Shown: positions 1 through 11,464, counted from the stretch's first letter. The stretch is 64,000 bases of DNA from Tupaia tana (GCA_026018925.1 JAKSZU010000004.1:112868989-112932988); one strand, 5' to 3'. Program-made: numbers and translations. The notes: generated by a model from the sequence alone, not told the origin.

Positions 1-654
1 ATATATCCTTTCATTCAAGCCCCACAATGGCCTTGGGGAAAAGAAAACCACCTTGTGAGAGATGTTAGAAGTAATCCTGTTTCAATGAGGTTAATGGAAT
101 AATTTGCAAATATTTTCCAAAATCCTTACAAGTACGTATATTACCAAAACAAAATCATTAAATAGTTCAGTGTTAATAAGAATGAATAAGGACTGTCACA
201 CCAATTCAAAATTAAATGTTTATTTGAGCACTTTAACCTCGGTTCATCAAAACTCCATCAAATATTGTTTAAAGAATGTTAGTCTGTGAATTAGGTGGTG
301 AAACAGAGTCAATATGATGTGTAAATGTGTCAGTGGTTGTTATTTTCATAAGACATGAGGGACTATGAAGAATGCCATTGCCCAAAATAATCTTCCTCAC
401 CACATTGCCCATGACTAATAAATCTACTCTTTTTACAATAATAATTTAATAAATTAGTGTTATAATACTTAAATATGAATAAATGAGAGTTCTAAAAATA
501 AACCACAAATATATTTACTTATTAATTGATTAACACCTAGAACTTGCTAGTTTAACAGGAAACCTTTAGCCTGGGACTCAAACAATCAGTATTTTGTGAG
601 AGAAGAAAGTAAGAAAAGCTAAGGATAAAGATGGTGAGTCAGTATAACTGGATG
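1..654. other. Gene-free AT-rich DNA
   Basis: AT-rich sequence with stop codons in all frames. I recognise no gene, RNA or named repeat here. The 61-codon open frame at 104-289 has no protein-like composition and is probably chance. Confidence 0.6.
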
Positions 655-850
655 AGCAAGCAGCTGAGGATTTATAGTCTTGCCTGACACTTACTAGCTA
701 TGCAGATTTTTCTATACCTATTTCATCATCTGTAAATGGGGGAAATAATATTGCTTCCTTTATAGGGTTATATTATAGACACAAGAGAATGTGTCAAAGC
801 TCACAATACCTAGTAGATTGTCAACATTCAATGAACAGTACTAACTTGGT
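655..850 (-). repeat. MIR SINE fossil
   Basis: Diverged match to the reverse complement of the mammalian MIR core. Visible landmarks are an acttactagctatg block, then tttcatcatctgtaaatggg followed by ataatattgcttcctttatagggtt. Ancient and inactive. Confidence 0.6.
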
Positions 851-924
851 ATATTGTAATGTATCTCACGAAAATTCATGTGTTAAAATTTGGTGAGCTG
901 TTATAATGGTACTAAGAAGGAGGT

Positions 925-1307
925 GACTTACTCATAACATGGAATATTATTCTGTCCTAAAGAGGGATCAAATATTGAAAGATATTACAACGTGGGTGAA
1001 GCTTGAAAACATCATGATAAGTGAAAGAAATCAGTCACAAAAGACCACACATTATACAATCTCTTTCATAGGAACACAGGGAAACCTATACTTACTAAGA
1101 GAATGGGTTGTTTAGGACTGATCAGTAGCTGGGAGGTGGGAATATGAGGATACTGGCTTAAAAAGTATGAGATTTCTTTTTGAGGTGATAAAATGTTCTA
1201 AAATTGACTGTGATTGAACATATAGGTAAATGTGTTAAAAATTATAAAATGTGTACTTTATATGGATGAATATTAAGGTATATAGATTATATCTCAATAA
1301 AAATCTA
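925..1307 (+). repeat. Ancient L1 3' end (L1M-type)
   Basis: The order of words (cataacatggaatatt, cttgaaaacatcatgataagtgaaag, ttctttttgaggtgataaaatg, ending atctcaataaaaatct) is that of the 3' UTR of old mammalian L1M subfamilies. Heavily diverged, with no usable ORF. Confidence 0.65.
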
Positions 1308-1499
1308 GGGCATTGAATAGGGGGAGTTATCTGCCTATGAAAGCCCCACTAAATGTCTTTAAAACTATTATTGTTACTATTGCTATTGTTAATTTTATCT
1401 TGCAGTTGGAAACCTAAATCATAAAGATATGGATTTTAGGTTTAATCAAATTAGATTCAGCTTTGGCACATCACTGCCTAAAGAAAAGAAAATGCGTTC

Positions 1500-1622
1500 T
1501 TTTGAGGCTCAGCTGAGGTGACTCATGCTGCTGAGACACTGGTGCTCAGAAGCTCAGGTCATATGGGGTGCTCAGGTTTGGTAATCGGTCTAATCTAGGC
1601 AACAAGGGTGTAGTGATATGTG
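1500..1622 (+). repeat. Left half of an old SINE, split by the monomer array
   Basis: GC-richer block whose continuation lies at 7,696-7,795 beyond the array. Joining the flanks restores one SINE-like unit ending in an AAAT-rich tail. The words gtgtagtgatatgtgtcagtaatctt and then agctgggaggctgag resemble the 7SL-derived part of Alu-like SINEs, but the match is loose. Confidence 0.4.
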
Positions 1623-1633
1623 TCAGTAATCTT
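1623..1633. repeat. Left copy of the 11-bp flanking direct repeat
   Basis: tcagtaatctt, repeated exactly at 7,685-7,695 on the other side of the array. It is best read as a target-site duplication from insertion of the array. On the minus strand the empty site reads gtt/aagattactga, close to the L1 endonuclease preference TT/AAAA. Confidence 0.7.
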
Positions 1634-4600
1634 TTTTCAGTATCCCTTGCTGGCCAGAGGCTTGCAGGAGACGCTATTGCCTGCTGGCAGTCCAGGAAAG
1701 TCTGGGGGGAGAAGGAGGGCTAGGTGTTAACAAGGGAATGCAGGGAGTTCAAGAGAAAAGAAAAGAAAGAAAAAAAAAAAACCCGCCTCAAGGAGATCCT
1801 GGCTACCTACCTAGAAGGTGGAGTCTGGGGCCTGGGGGTCTGGAAGTGGGGTGGGGGTCAGAGGTGACCCTCCCTCAGTATCCCTTGCTGGCCAGAGGCT
1901 TTCAGGAGACGCTATTGCCTGCTGGCAGTCCAGGAAAGTCTAGAATGTGGAGTCTGGGGCCTGGGGGTCTGGAAGTGGGGTGGGGGTCAGAGGTGACCCT
2001 CCCTCAGTATCCCTTGCTGGCCAGAGGCTTGCAGGAGACGCTATTGCCTGCTGGCAGTCCAGGAAAGTCTAGAAGGTGGAGTCTGGGGCCTGGGGGTCTG
2101 GAAGTGGGGTGGGGGTCAGAGGTGACCCTCCCTCAGTATCCCTTGCTGGCCAGAGGCTTGCAGGAGACGCTATTGCCTCCTGGCAGTCCAGGAAAGTCTA
2201 GAAGGTGGAGTCTGGGGCCTGGGGGTCTGGAAGTGGGGTGGGGGTCAGAGGTGACCCTCCCTCAGTATCCCCTGCTGGCCAGAGGCTTGCAGGACACGCT
2301 ATTGCCTGCTGGCAGTCCAGGAAAGTCTAGAAGGTGGAGTCTGGGACCTGGGGGTCTGGAAGTGGGGTGGGGGTCAGAGGTGACCCTCCCTCAGTATCCC
2401 TTGCTGGCCAGAGGCTTGCAGAAGATGCTATTGCCTGCTGGCAGTCCAGGAAAGTCTAGAAGGTGGAGTCTGGGGCCTGGGGGTCTGGAAGTGGGGTGGG
2501 GGGTCAGAGGTGACCCTCCCTCAGTATCCCTTGCTGGCCAGAGGCTTGCAGGAGACGCTATTGCCTGCTGGCAGTCCAGGAAAGTCTAGAAGGTGGAGTC
2601 TGGGGCCTGGGGGTCTGGAAGTGGGGTGGGGGGTCAGAGGTGACCCTCCCTCAGTATCCCTTGCTGGCCAGAGGCTTGCAGGAGACGCTATTGCCTGCTG
2701 GCAGTTCAGGAAAGTCTGGGGGGAGAAGGAGGGCTAGGTGTTAACAAGGGAATGCAGGGAGTTCAAGAGAAAAGAAAAGAAAGAAAAAAAAAAAAACCCG
2801 CCTCAAGGAGATCCTGGCTACCTACCTAGAAGGTGGAGTCTGGGGCCTGGGGGTCTGGAAGTGGGGTGGGGGTCAGAGGTGACCCTCCCTCAGTATCCCT
2901 TGCTGGCCAGAGGCTTGCAGGAGACGCTATTGCCTGCTGGCAGTCCAGGAAAGTCTAGAAGGTGGAGTCTGGGGCCTGGGGGTCTGGAAGTGGGGTGGGG
3001 GTCAGAGGTGACCCTCCCTCAGTATCCCTTGCTGGCCAGAGGCTTGCAGGAGACGCTATTGCCTGCTGGCAGTCCAGGAAAGTCTAGAAGGTGGAGTCTG
3101 GGGCCTGGGGGTCTGGAAATGGGGTGGGGGTCAGAGGTGACCCTCCCTCAGTATCCCTTGCTGGCCAGAGGCTTGCAGGAGACGCTATTGCCTGCTGGCA
3201 GTCCAGGAAAGTCTAGAAGGTGGAGTCTGGGGCCTGGGGGTCTGGAAGTGGGGTGGGGGTCAGAGGTGACCCTCCCTCAGTATCCCTTGCTGGCCAGAGG
3301 CTTGCAGGAGACGCTATTGCCTGCTGGCAGTCCAGGAAAGTCTGGGGGGAGAAGGAGGGCTAGGTGTTAACAAGGGAATGCAGGGAGTTCAAGAGAAAAG
3401 AAAAGAAAGAAAAAAAAAAAAAACCCGCCTCAAGGAGATCCTGGCTACCTACCTAGAAGGTGGAGTCTGGGGCCTGGGGGTCTGGAAGTGGGGTGGGGGT
3501 CAGAGGTGACCCTCCCTCAGTATCCCTTGCTGGCCAGAGGCTTGCAGGAGACGCTATTGCCTGCTGGCAGTCCAGGAAAGTCTAGAATGTGGAGTCTGGG
3601 GCCTGGGGGTCTGGAAGTGGGGTGGGGGTCAGAGGTGACCCTCCCTCAGTATCCCTTGCTGGCCAGAGGCTTGCAGGAGACGCTATTGCCTGCTGGCAGT
3701 CCAGGAAAGTCTAGAAGGTGGAGTCTGGGGCCTGGGGGTCTGGAAGTGGGGTGGGGGTCAGAGGTGACCCTCCCTCAGTATCCCTTGCTGGCCAGAGGCT
3801 TGCAGGAGACGCTATTGCCTGCTGGCAGTCCAGGAAAGTCTAGAAGGTGGAGTCTGGGGCCTGGGGGTCTGGAAGTGGGGTGGGGGTCAGAGGTGACCCT
3901 CCCTCAGTATCCCATGCTGGCCAGAGGCTTGCAGGACACGCTATTGCCTGCTGGCAGTCCAGGAAAGTCTAGAAGGTGGAGTCTGGGGCCTGGGGGTCTG
4001 GAAGTGGGGTGGGGGGTCAGAGGTGACCCTCCCTCAGTATCCCTTGCTGGCCAGAGGCTTGCAGGAGACGCTATTGCCTGCTGGCAGTTCAGGAAAGTCT
4101 GGGGGGAGAAGGAGGGCTAGGTGTTAACAAGGGAATGCAGGGAGTTCAAGAGAAAAGAAAAGAAAGAAAAAAAAAAAACCCGCCTCAAGGAGATCCTGGC
4201 TACCTACCTAGAAGGTGGAGTCTGGGGCCTGGGGGTCTGGAAGTGGGGTGGGGGTCAGAGGTGACCCTCCCTCAGTATCCCTTGCTGGCCAGAGGCTTGC
4301 AGGAGACGCTATTGCCTGCTGGCAGTCCAGGAAAGTCTAGAAGGTGGAGTCTGGGGCCTGGGGGTCTGGAAGTGGGGTGGGGGTCAGAGGTGACCCTCCC
4401 TCAGTATCCCCAGGAAAGTCTAGAAGGTGGAGTCTGGGGCCTGGGGGTCTGGAAGTGGGGTGGGGGTCAGAGGTGACCCTCCCTCAGTATCCCTTGCTGG
4501 CCAGAGGCTTGCTGGAGACGCTATTGCCTGCTGGCAGTTCAGGAAAATCAGGGGGGAGAAGGAGGGCTAGGTGTTAACAAGGGAATGCAGGGAGTTCAAG

Positions 4601-7600
4601 AGAAAAGAAAAGAAAGAAAAAAAAAAAAAACCCGCCTCAAGGAGATCCTGGCTACCTACCTAGAAGGTGGAGTCTGGGGCCTGGGGGTCTGGAAGTGGGG
4701 TGGGGGTCAGAGGTGACCCTCCCTCAGTATCCCTTGCTGGCCAGAGGCTTGCAGGAGACGCTATTGCCTGCTGGCAGTTCAGGAAAGTCTGGGGGGAGAA
4801 GGAGGGCTAGGTGTTAACAAGGGAATGCAGGGAGTTCAAGAGAAAAGAAAAGAAAGAAAAAAAAAAAAAACCCGCCTCAAGGAGATCCTGGCTACCTACC
4901 TAGAAGGTGGAGTCTGGGGCTGGGGGTCTGGAAGTGGGGTGGGGGTCAGAGGTGACCCTCCCTCAGTATCCCTTGCTGGCCAGAGGCTTGCAGGAGACGC
5001 TATTGCCTGCTGGCAGTCCAGGAAAGTCTAGAAGGTGGAGTCTGGGGCCTGGGGGTCTGGAAGTGGGGTGGGGGTCAGAGGTGACCCTCCCTCAGTATCC
5101 CTTGCTGGCCAGAGGCTTGCAGGAGACGCTATTGCCTGCTGGCAGTCCAGGAAAGACTAGAAGGTGGAGTCTGGGGCCTGGGGGTCTGGAAGTGGGGTGG
5201 GGGTCAGAGGTGACCCTCCCTCAGTATCCCTTGCTGGCCAGAGGCTTGCAGGAGACGCTATTGCCTGCTGGCAGTCCAGGAAAGTCTAGAAGGTGGAGTC
5301 TGGGGCCTGGGGGTCTGGAAGTGGGGTGGGGGTCAGAGGTGACCCTCCCTCAGTATCCCTTGCTGGCCAGAGGCTTGCAGGAGATGCTATTGCCTGCTGG
5401 CAGTCCAGGAAAGTCTAGAAGGTGGAGTCTGGGGCCTGGGGGTCTGGAAGTGGGGTGGGGGTCAGAGGTGACCCTCCCTCAGTATCCCTTGCTGGCCAGA
5501 GGCTTGCAGGAGACGCTATTGCCTGCTGGCAGTTCAGGAAAGTCTGGGGGGAGAAGGAGGGCTAGGTGTTAACAAGGGAATGCAGGGAGTTCAAGAGAAA
5601 AGAAAAGAAAGAAAAAAAAAAAAAAAACCCGCCTCAAGGAGATCCTGGCTACCTACCTAGAAGGTGGAGTCTGGGGCCTGTGGGTCTGGAAGTGGGGTGG
5701 GGGTCAGAGGTGACCCTCCCTCAGTATCCCTTGCTGGCCAGAGGCTTGCAGGAGACGCTATTGCCTGCTGGCAGTCCAGGAAAGTCTAGAAGGTGGAGTC
5801 TGGGGCCTGGGGGTCTGGAAGTGGGGTGGGGGTCAGAGGTGACCCTCCCTCAGTATCCCTTGCTGGCCAGAGGCTTGCAGGAGACGCTATTGCCTGCTGG
5901 CAGTCCAGGAAAGTCTGGGGGGAGAAGGAGGGCTACAAGGGAATAGAAGGTGGAGTCTGGGGCCTGGGGTCTGGAAGTGGGGTGGGGGTCAGAGGTGACC
6001 CTCCCTCAGTATCCCTTGCTGGCCAGAGGCTTGCAGGAGACGCTATTGCCTGCTGGCAGTCCAGGAAAGTCTAGAAGGTGGAGTCTGGGGCCTGGGGGTC
6101 TGGAAGTGGGGTGGGGGTCAGAGGTGACCCTCCCTCAGTATCCCTTGCTGGCCAGAGGCTTGCAGGAGATGCTATTGCCTGCTGGCAGTCCAGGAAAGTC
6201 TAGAAGGTGGAGTCTGGGGCCTGGGGGTCTGGAAGTGGGGTGGGGGTCAGAGGTGACCCTCCCTCAGTATCCCTTGCTGGCCAGAGGCTTGCAGGAGACG
6301 CTATTGCCTCCTGGCAGTCCAGGAAAGTCTAGAAGGTGGAGTCAGGGGCCTAGGGGTCTGGAAGTGGGGTGGGGGTCAGAAGTGACCCTCCCTCAGTATC
6401 CCATGCTGGCCAGAGGCTTGCAGGACACGCTATTGCCTGCTGGCAGTCCAGGAAAGTCTAGAAGGTGGAGTCTGGGGCCTGGGGGTCTGGAAGTGGGGTG
6501 GGGGGTCAGAGGTGACCCTCCCTCAGTATCCCTTGCTGGCCAGAGGCTTGCAGGAGACGCTATTGCCTGCTGGCAGTCCAGGAAAGTCTGGGGGGAGAAG
6601 GAGGGCTAGGTGTTAACAAGGGAATGCAGGGAGTTCAAGAGAAAAGAAAAGAAAGAAAAAAAAAAAAAACCCACCTCAAGGAGATCCTGGCTACCTACCT
6701 AGAAGGTGGAGTCTGGGGCCTGGGGGTCTGGAAGTGGGGTGGGGGTCAGAGGTGACCCTCCCTCAGTATCCCTTGCTGGCCAGAGGCTTGCAGGAGACGC
6801 TATTGCCTGCTGGCAGTCCAGGAAAGTCTAGAAGGTGGAGTCTGGGGCCTGGGGGTCTGGAAGTGGGGTGGGGGTCAGAGGTGACCCTCCCTCAGTATCC
6901 CTTGCTGGCCAGAGGCTTGCAGGAGACGCTATTGCCTGCTGGCAGTCCAGGAAAGTCTAGAAGGTGGAGTCTGGGGCCTGGGGGTCTGGAAGTGGGGTGG
7001 GGTCAGAGGTGACCCTCCCTCAGTATCCCTTGCTGGCCAGAGGCTTGCAGGAGACGCTATTGCCTGCTGGCAGTCCAGGAAAGTCTGGGGGGAGAAGGAG
7101 GGCTAGGTGTTAACAAGGGAATGCAGGGAGTTCAAGAGAAAAGAAAAGAAAGAAAAAAAAAAAAAAAAAAACCCACCTCAAGGAGATCCTGGCTACCTAC
7201 CTAGAAGGTGGAGTCTGGGGCCTGGGGGTCTGGAAGTGGGGTGGGGGTCAGATGTGACCCTCCCTCAGTATCCCTTGCTGGCCAGAGGCTTGCAGGAGAC
7301 GCTATTGCCTGCTGGCAGTCGTCTGGAAGTGGGGTGGGGGTCAGAGGTGACCCTCCCTCAGTATCCCTTGCTGGCCAGAGGCTTGCAGGAGACGCTATTG
7401 CCTCCTGGCAGTCCAGGAAAGTCTAGAAGGTGGAGTCTGGGGCCTGGGGGTCTGGAAGTGGGGTGGGGGTCAGAGGTGACCCTCCCTCAGTATCCCTTGC
7501 TGGCCAGAGTCTTACAGGAGACGCTATTGCCTGCTGGCAGTCCAGGAAAGTCTAGAAGGTGGAGTCTGGGGCCTGGGGGTCTGGAAGTGGGGTGGGGGGT

Positions 7601-7684
7601 CAGAGGTGACCCTCCCTCAGTATCCCTTGCTGGCCAGAGGCTTGCAGGAGACGCTATTGCCTGCTGGCAGTCCAGGAAAGTCTC
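1634..7684 (-). repeat. Tandem array of L1 5'UTR monomers (about 40 x 129 bp plus about 115-bp spacers)
   Basis: The basic unit is 129 bp, running from ggtggagtctggggcc to aggaaagtctagaa, with copies nearly identical by eye. About ten blocks of 1-7 units are separated by an A-rich segment of about 115 bp. That segment carries gttaacaagggaatgcag, an (A)11-19 run and a gagatcctggctacc word. Spacers begin near 1,698, 2,716, 3,343, 4,100, 4,548, 4,790, 5,544, 6,588 and 7,086, with a shortened one near 5,915. The reverse complement of unit plus spacer matches, word by word, the 216-bp monomers upstream of the L1 at 31.7-39.4 kb (ctggccagcaagggatactg, ccaccttctaggtaggtag, cttgttaatacctagctc). The array is therefore L1 promoter DNA, sense on the minus strand, with no L1 body attached. 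The long open frames come from the unit length (129 = 43 codons), not from a gene. The 3' side has only a six-T run next to the flanking repeat. Confidence 0.9.
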
Positions 7685-7695
7685 TCAGTAATCTT
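7685..7695. repeat. Right copy of the 11-bp flanking direct repeat
   Basis: tcagtaatctt, identical to 1,623-1,633. It starts where the last monomer stops after aggaaagtct. Confidence 0.7.
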
Positions 7696-7795
7696 AACTA
7701 GCTGGGAGGCTGAGTCATGATGGCATGATGATACCCTGCCAAACATCAATCAATAAATCTCTGTCTCATAAATAATAAATAAATAAATAAAGCTC
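7696..7795 (+). repeat. Right half of the old SINE, with its tail
   Basis: Continues the SINE-like unit begun at about 1,500: agctgggaggctgag, then a gtctcataaataataaataaataaa tail. The tail gives the plus orientation. Confidence 0.4.
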
Positions 7796-7929
7796 AAAAA
7801 ACTTTTTTTTGAATAATAAAAGCAGCATGCATTCTCTCTACTGATTCCCTAGCCCTTAAATTTAACATACAATAGAAAACTGAATAGAATAGTGGTAGCT
7901 TCCTAAAATTAAGAATCAGTTAACAAAGC

Positions 7930-8048
7930 ATGTTGTTATTCCTCTCACTTTACAGAGAGGCAAAGTAAGGCCTAACTTGTCCACAACTCTCCCAAATTAA
8001 TGAAGAAGCTGAAATTCAGGTCTACTGACTGTTGCACCTATCAAGGGG
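7930..8048 (+). repeat. MIR SINE fossil
   Basis: The block actttacagagaggcaaagtaaggc, followed by tccacaactctccc and a cagg-tctactgact end, follows the order of the MIR consensus 3' half. Diverged. Confidence 0.55.
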
Positions 8049-8089
8049 ATGATGTCTTTCCACTGAAAGGCCTTTAAGAACTGACTAGA

Positions 8090-8495
8090 TGGGGGAAGTG
8101 AAGAGAAGAGGATAGAGAAAGATAATAAGTGAACAATAGAGAGGCAGGACATTAGTGAGAAACAGATATGGCTTATTAACTGTTGATGTTGACATGTATA
8201 GTATTCTCAACTGGATTTGTCTGAGAAGTATTTCATGATGGGCAAAGTATTTGTACAAGCAAAATGAGAAATAGCAATTGACTGTTTTAAAAAATAATTA
8301 GAATAATAATAATAATGATTGGGGAAAACCTAGAAAAGATATTGAATGTTGAAGTGGGGAGATTAATGTCTCTGTACTGACTGACATGCATGGCATTCCC
8401 TTTTGAAAAAGCAATGTAATACACTGTAAAGTTACATGTAATTCAATGTAATATAAAGAAGAATATGATGATAATAAAAAAATTAAAAAAATAAA
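8090..8495 (+). mobile_element. 5'-truncated L1 insertion (3' UTR only)
   Basis: L1 3' UTR tail ending in an impure A-tail. It is flanked by the 14-bp direct repeat aagaactgactaga at 8,076-8,089 and 8,496-8,509, so both ends are exact. It has no coding content. Confidence 0.8.
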
Positions 8496-8510
8496 AAGAA
8501 CTGACTAGAG

Positions 8511-8742
8511 AAGACGGGGGAGAGGGGTGGCACGGTAGTAAGGCAACTCTCCACAAGGTTGACCTACAAGGGAATGTTCCAGATTCATGCCCAACAATCT
8601 CCCTGAGCATGCCGGGCATGCAGGTGCCTATGATTCAGGGCTGCACAAGGCTGGAGGTGAATTGGAGCGCCAAGACCCCAGTTGGAGTATTCTCTCTCTC
8701 TCTTTATCACTCAATGAGAAGATAAATAATCTTTTAAAAACA
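8511..8742 (+). repeat. tRNA-derived SINE, diverged
   Basis: Begins with a tRNA-like part (ggtggcacggtagtaaggc as an A-box region), passes through a gagcatgccgggcatgc block and ends in a CT-rich stretch (tattctctctctctc) and an A/T tail. Same general layout as the common SINE of the window, but older. Confidence 0.6.
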
Positions 8743-9212
8743 AATAATGATGTTATCTATAAAGTCATTATTCACAAACCAGTGAGAAATCTTTTTATAT
8801 AAATCAGTAGTGCAAAATGACATCCTCCATGACCAAAGATAAGAGTCCAAAATCTTGTTCTTATTGAAGTATTTCACAAAAGAATTTGAGAGGGTGTTGT
8901 CTTTGCAGCACTGCATTTAATAGGCTTGAATTAGTCTTAAATTTTTTGTCCACGATTATACTAAGCCCAATTTTAGAAAGGTTAAACCTGGAGTTAAAAT
9001 GTTTCTGAAAGAATAGAGGTTAACGGGATTGGTAAGTATGTAGTGCCAAAAGAGGATCATGGAAGATTTTCTGCCGAGCGAGAGAAGTCTTTCCTGAGAC
9101 AATGCCAAAGGGAAGCATGAAGAATTTCTAGAAATTAATTTGGTAGAGGTGGAAAGGGAATGGGGAACTCAAATAGCAAGGCTGTAAATGTGAAATGAAG
9201 GTTACAGGCTAT
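8743..9212. other. Gene-free AT-rich DNA
   Basis: I see no gene, RNA or recognisable repeat here. Confidence 0.5.
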
Positions 9213-9545
9213 TGTTACAGTTCAGATGTCCTCTCCAAATTAATGTATTGGAACTTGATTGAATTGTAAAGGTGTTAAATGAAAACTTAATCCTTTCATG
9301 GTGTCCAAGGGTGGGGCCTTTGGGTGCGAAAAGGTCATTAGAGCAGGCAGAGCCCTTATGATTAAGTTATGGTGAGTTTATAAGCAAAGGAAATAAGACC
9401 AAAATGAGAGAGTTATATATGGATACAGACATGCTCTGTTTTGCTCAAAGTTCTGCCCTCCACCATTTTGTGATGCTTTTGAACTTTCAGCCAATAGAAT
9501 TGTTTTGTAATGAACCTCTATTCCCTTTATAAATCATCCAGTCTC
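9213..9545 (+). repeat. MaLR-like solitary LTR
   Basis: Contains the diagnostic run of MST/MLT-type LTRs: aacttaatcc, then a gtgggg-cctttggg block, then a ctctgttttgctcaaagttctgccctccaccat region, ending tttataaatcatccagtctcaaatattt. Old and without internal retroviral sequence. Confidence 0.55.
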
Positions 9546-10017
9546 AAATATTTATGCTAGCAATGCAAAATAACTGCTATGTCAAAGATTTGAGTTTTTC
9601 TCCTAAAAAATAATTTAAAAACAGTTTTAATGGAAAAAGATGTGATGTGGGTGAAATTATTCAGTAGGCTCCAGAGTAGTTTACACAGGACAAGATAAGA
9701 CCTTTGGCTAACATTGGTGGAAGGACATGGAGACAAGTGCATGGATTTGAGAGGTGTCAGGCAGACTGGATACTGTGGTAGATATAGGGGAAGAAGAAGC
9801 AGGTCTAAGGGATACTTCCCAGGGTACTACAAACATCTGTTGAATATCCCCCAAATGTCAGCCACTTTTCCAGATGCTAATACCACGGAAGAACAGAATT
9901 TAGGATTGGGTTAGTATGAAGATAATAGAAAAAGTGAACAGAATCATTGCTTAAATTATTTAAGAATGTTTGTATTTTTTCCTTCTTTTTAAAAAAAAAC
10001 CTTCTTTTGTTAAAAGC
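9546..10017. other. Gene-free DNA
   Basis: No feature recognised. The short open frame at 9,714-9,914 has no supporting evidence. Confidence 0.5.
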
Positions 10018-10457
10018 TAGCCATGAAAAAAAAAGAGACCCTGACATTTGATATAAAGTGAATGAATATGGAATATTTAATGCTAAGCAAAGTAAGCCAG
10101 AATATGAAATATAGGCATTGTATGTCCCTGCTTAGTATATACTGAATGTCTGCACTCTACAGAAGAAATGTTATTATTGGAAGGTATAATAGCAGAGAGC
10201 ACAGCTGTAGATACTAGAGATAGTATAGAAGGGAATAGGAAATAGAGGGCGAATATTAAGGGATGGGAAGGAGAGAATCAGGAAAAAAAAAACACTTTAT
10301 AGACACAAAAAAGAAAAGTTATCTGCTGATGATAATGTATATGCTAATGTCTTTGACTTGACTAATATGCACCACATTCATGCTGACAAAAACTATGTTG
10401 TACACTATAAAGATGTACAGTGATTAAATGTAAATTAAAAAAGAAATTTTAAAAAAT
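10018..10457 (+). mobile_element. 5'-truncated L1: end of ORF2 plus 3' UTR
   Basis: The first 100 bases align by eye with the last codons of ORF2 in the other L1s here (gctaagcaaagtaagccag, then attgtatgtccctgcttagtatatactgaatgtctgcactc). A purine-rich 3' UTR and an A-rich tail near 10,440 follow. No clear target-site duplication. Confidence 0.75.
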
Positions 10458-11464
10458 CTAGAAGTTTGAGGTTCAGACTTTCCTCCATAAAATTTGGGAT
10501 TCTTTGAACTTGTTGCTCCTCCAGGTGGGGCCTCTGTTCCCAACGTGCCCCAGCAGGGCCACTTCAGCTTTGGTTATTTTATGATTATTCCAGTCAACAA
10601 GAAAAGGAAAAGAAAGAAAAGTAAGGGACAAAGGATAAGGGAATGTCACAAAAGCAATCCCTTATGTCCATTTCAGAGAATTTATTTACTTGAACCAAAG
10701 AAGCTATAAGGGATGTTGGGAAAAGTAGTCTTTCTTTGAGGCAGCCATATGTCCAGATAGAAATTGTATTACTATGGAAGGAGGAAAGGATCCCTAAGGA
10801 TAACTCAGTTTCTACAGCAGATTTAGGCACAGGTGTTAAACAGCTTGAAGTCAATGGTTTTCATTTGATGAATCTTTTCATCTGTTGAACAAGAGATTTT
10901 TCTACCTGGTGACCTCTATGATTTCTTTTGGTTTTAGAGTACCTGGATTCTATCTAAACTTTGTTTACAATGAGGAACTTTATAACTGTTCATTTCTTAA
11001 AGTATTCATTATATTTAATTCGTTACAAATAAACACATTTCTTGAAGACATATAATACTCTTTCCCGCAATGATTTTCTTTGCTGAAGTTGAATTAACTG
11101 GAAAGTGATACCTTTACTGCCTTTTGATGTCTTTATGCATTTGTTTTGTATAAAATAAAATATTAATACAGTAGGAGAATGTAAAAAAAAGTAGAGGTTA
11201 GCTTATACTGCCTCTTTTTCAATTATAGAAACAGAAAAAGAGGGCAAACTTAAATATGCAAATTACGATCAACTTTATAAAAAGAAAAATTTCTAACCTC
11301 AGATTATAAAAAATTTTATTTATTAAACAAGCATTGAATAATATGCTAGGCCAGACACTGATTATACTATAGTTACTAATGTCATTTTAACTATTTCTCT
11401 AGTGAACAATGGATGAAAGTTATTTAAAGGAAGACAAAATCTTGTTTAATGGTAATATATCGCT
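10458..11464. other. Gene-free DNA
   Basis: Unassigned. A short stretch near 11,320-11,365 (tttattaaacaagcattgaataatatgctaggccagacactg) loosely recalls MIR. Nothing else supported. Confidence 0.45.

Noticed and set aside
1634..7684. A CRISPR-like or centromeric satellite array
   Set aside because: The units are contiguous 129-mers without unique spacers, the DNA is mammalian, and both parts match L1 5'UTR monomers.
1738..7691. Long open frames of 60-283 codons giving a 43-residue repeat protein
   Set aside because: They follow from the 129-bp unit length inside L1 promoter DNA. The frames lie on the strand antisense to L1, differ from block to block and have no start context or gene neighbours.
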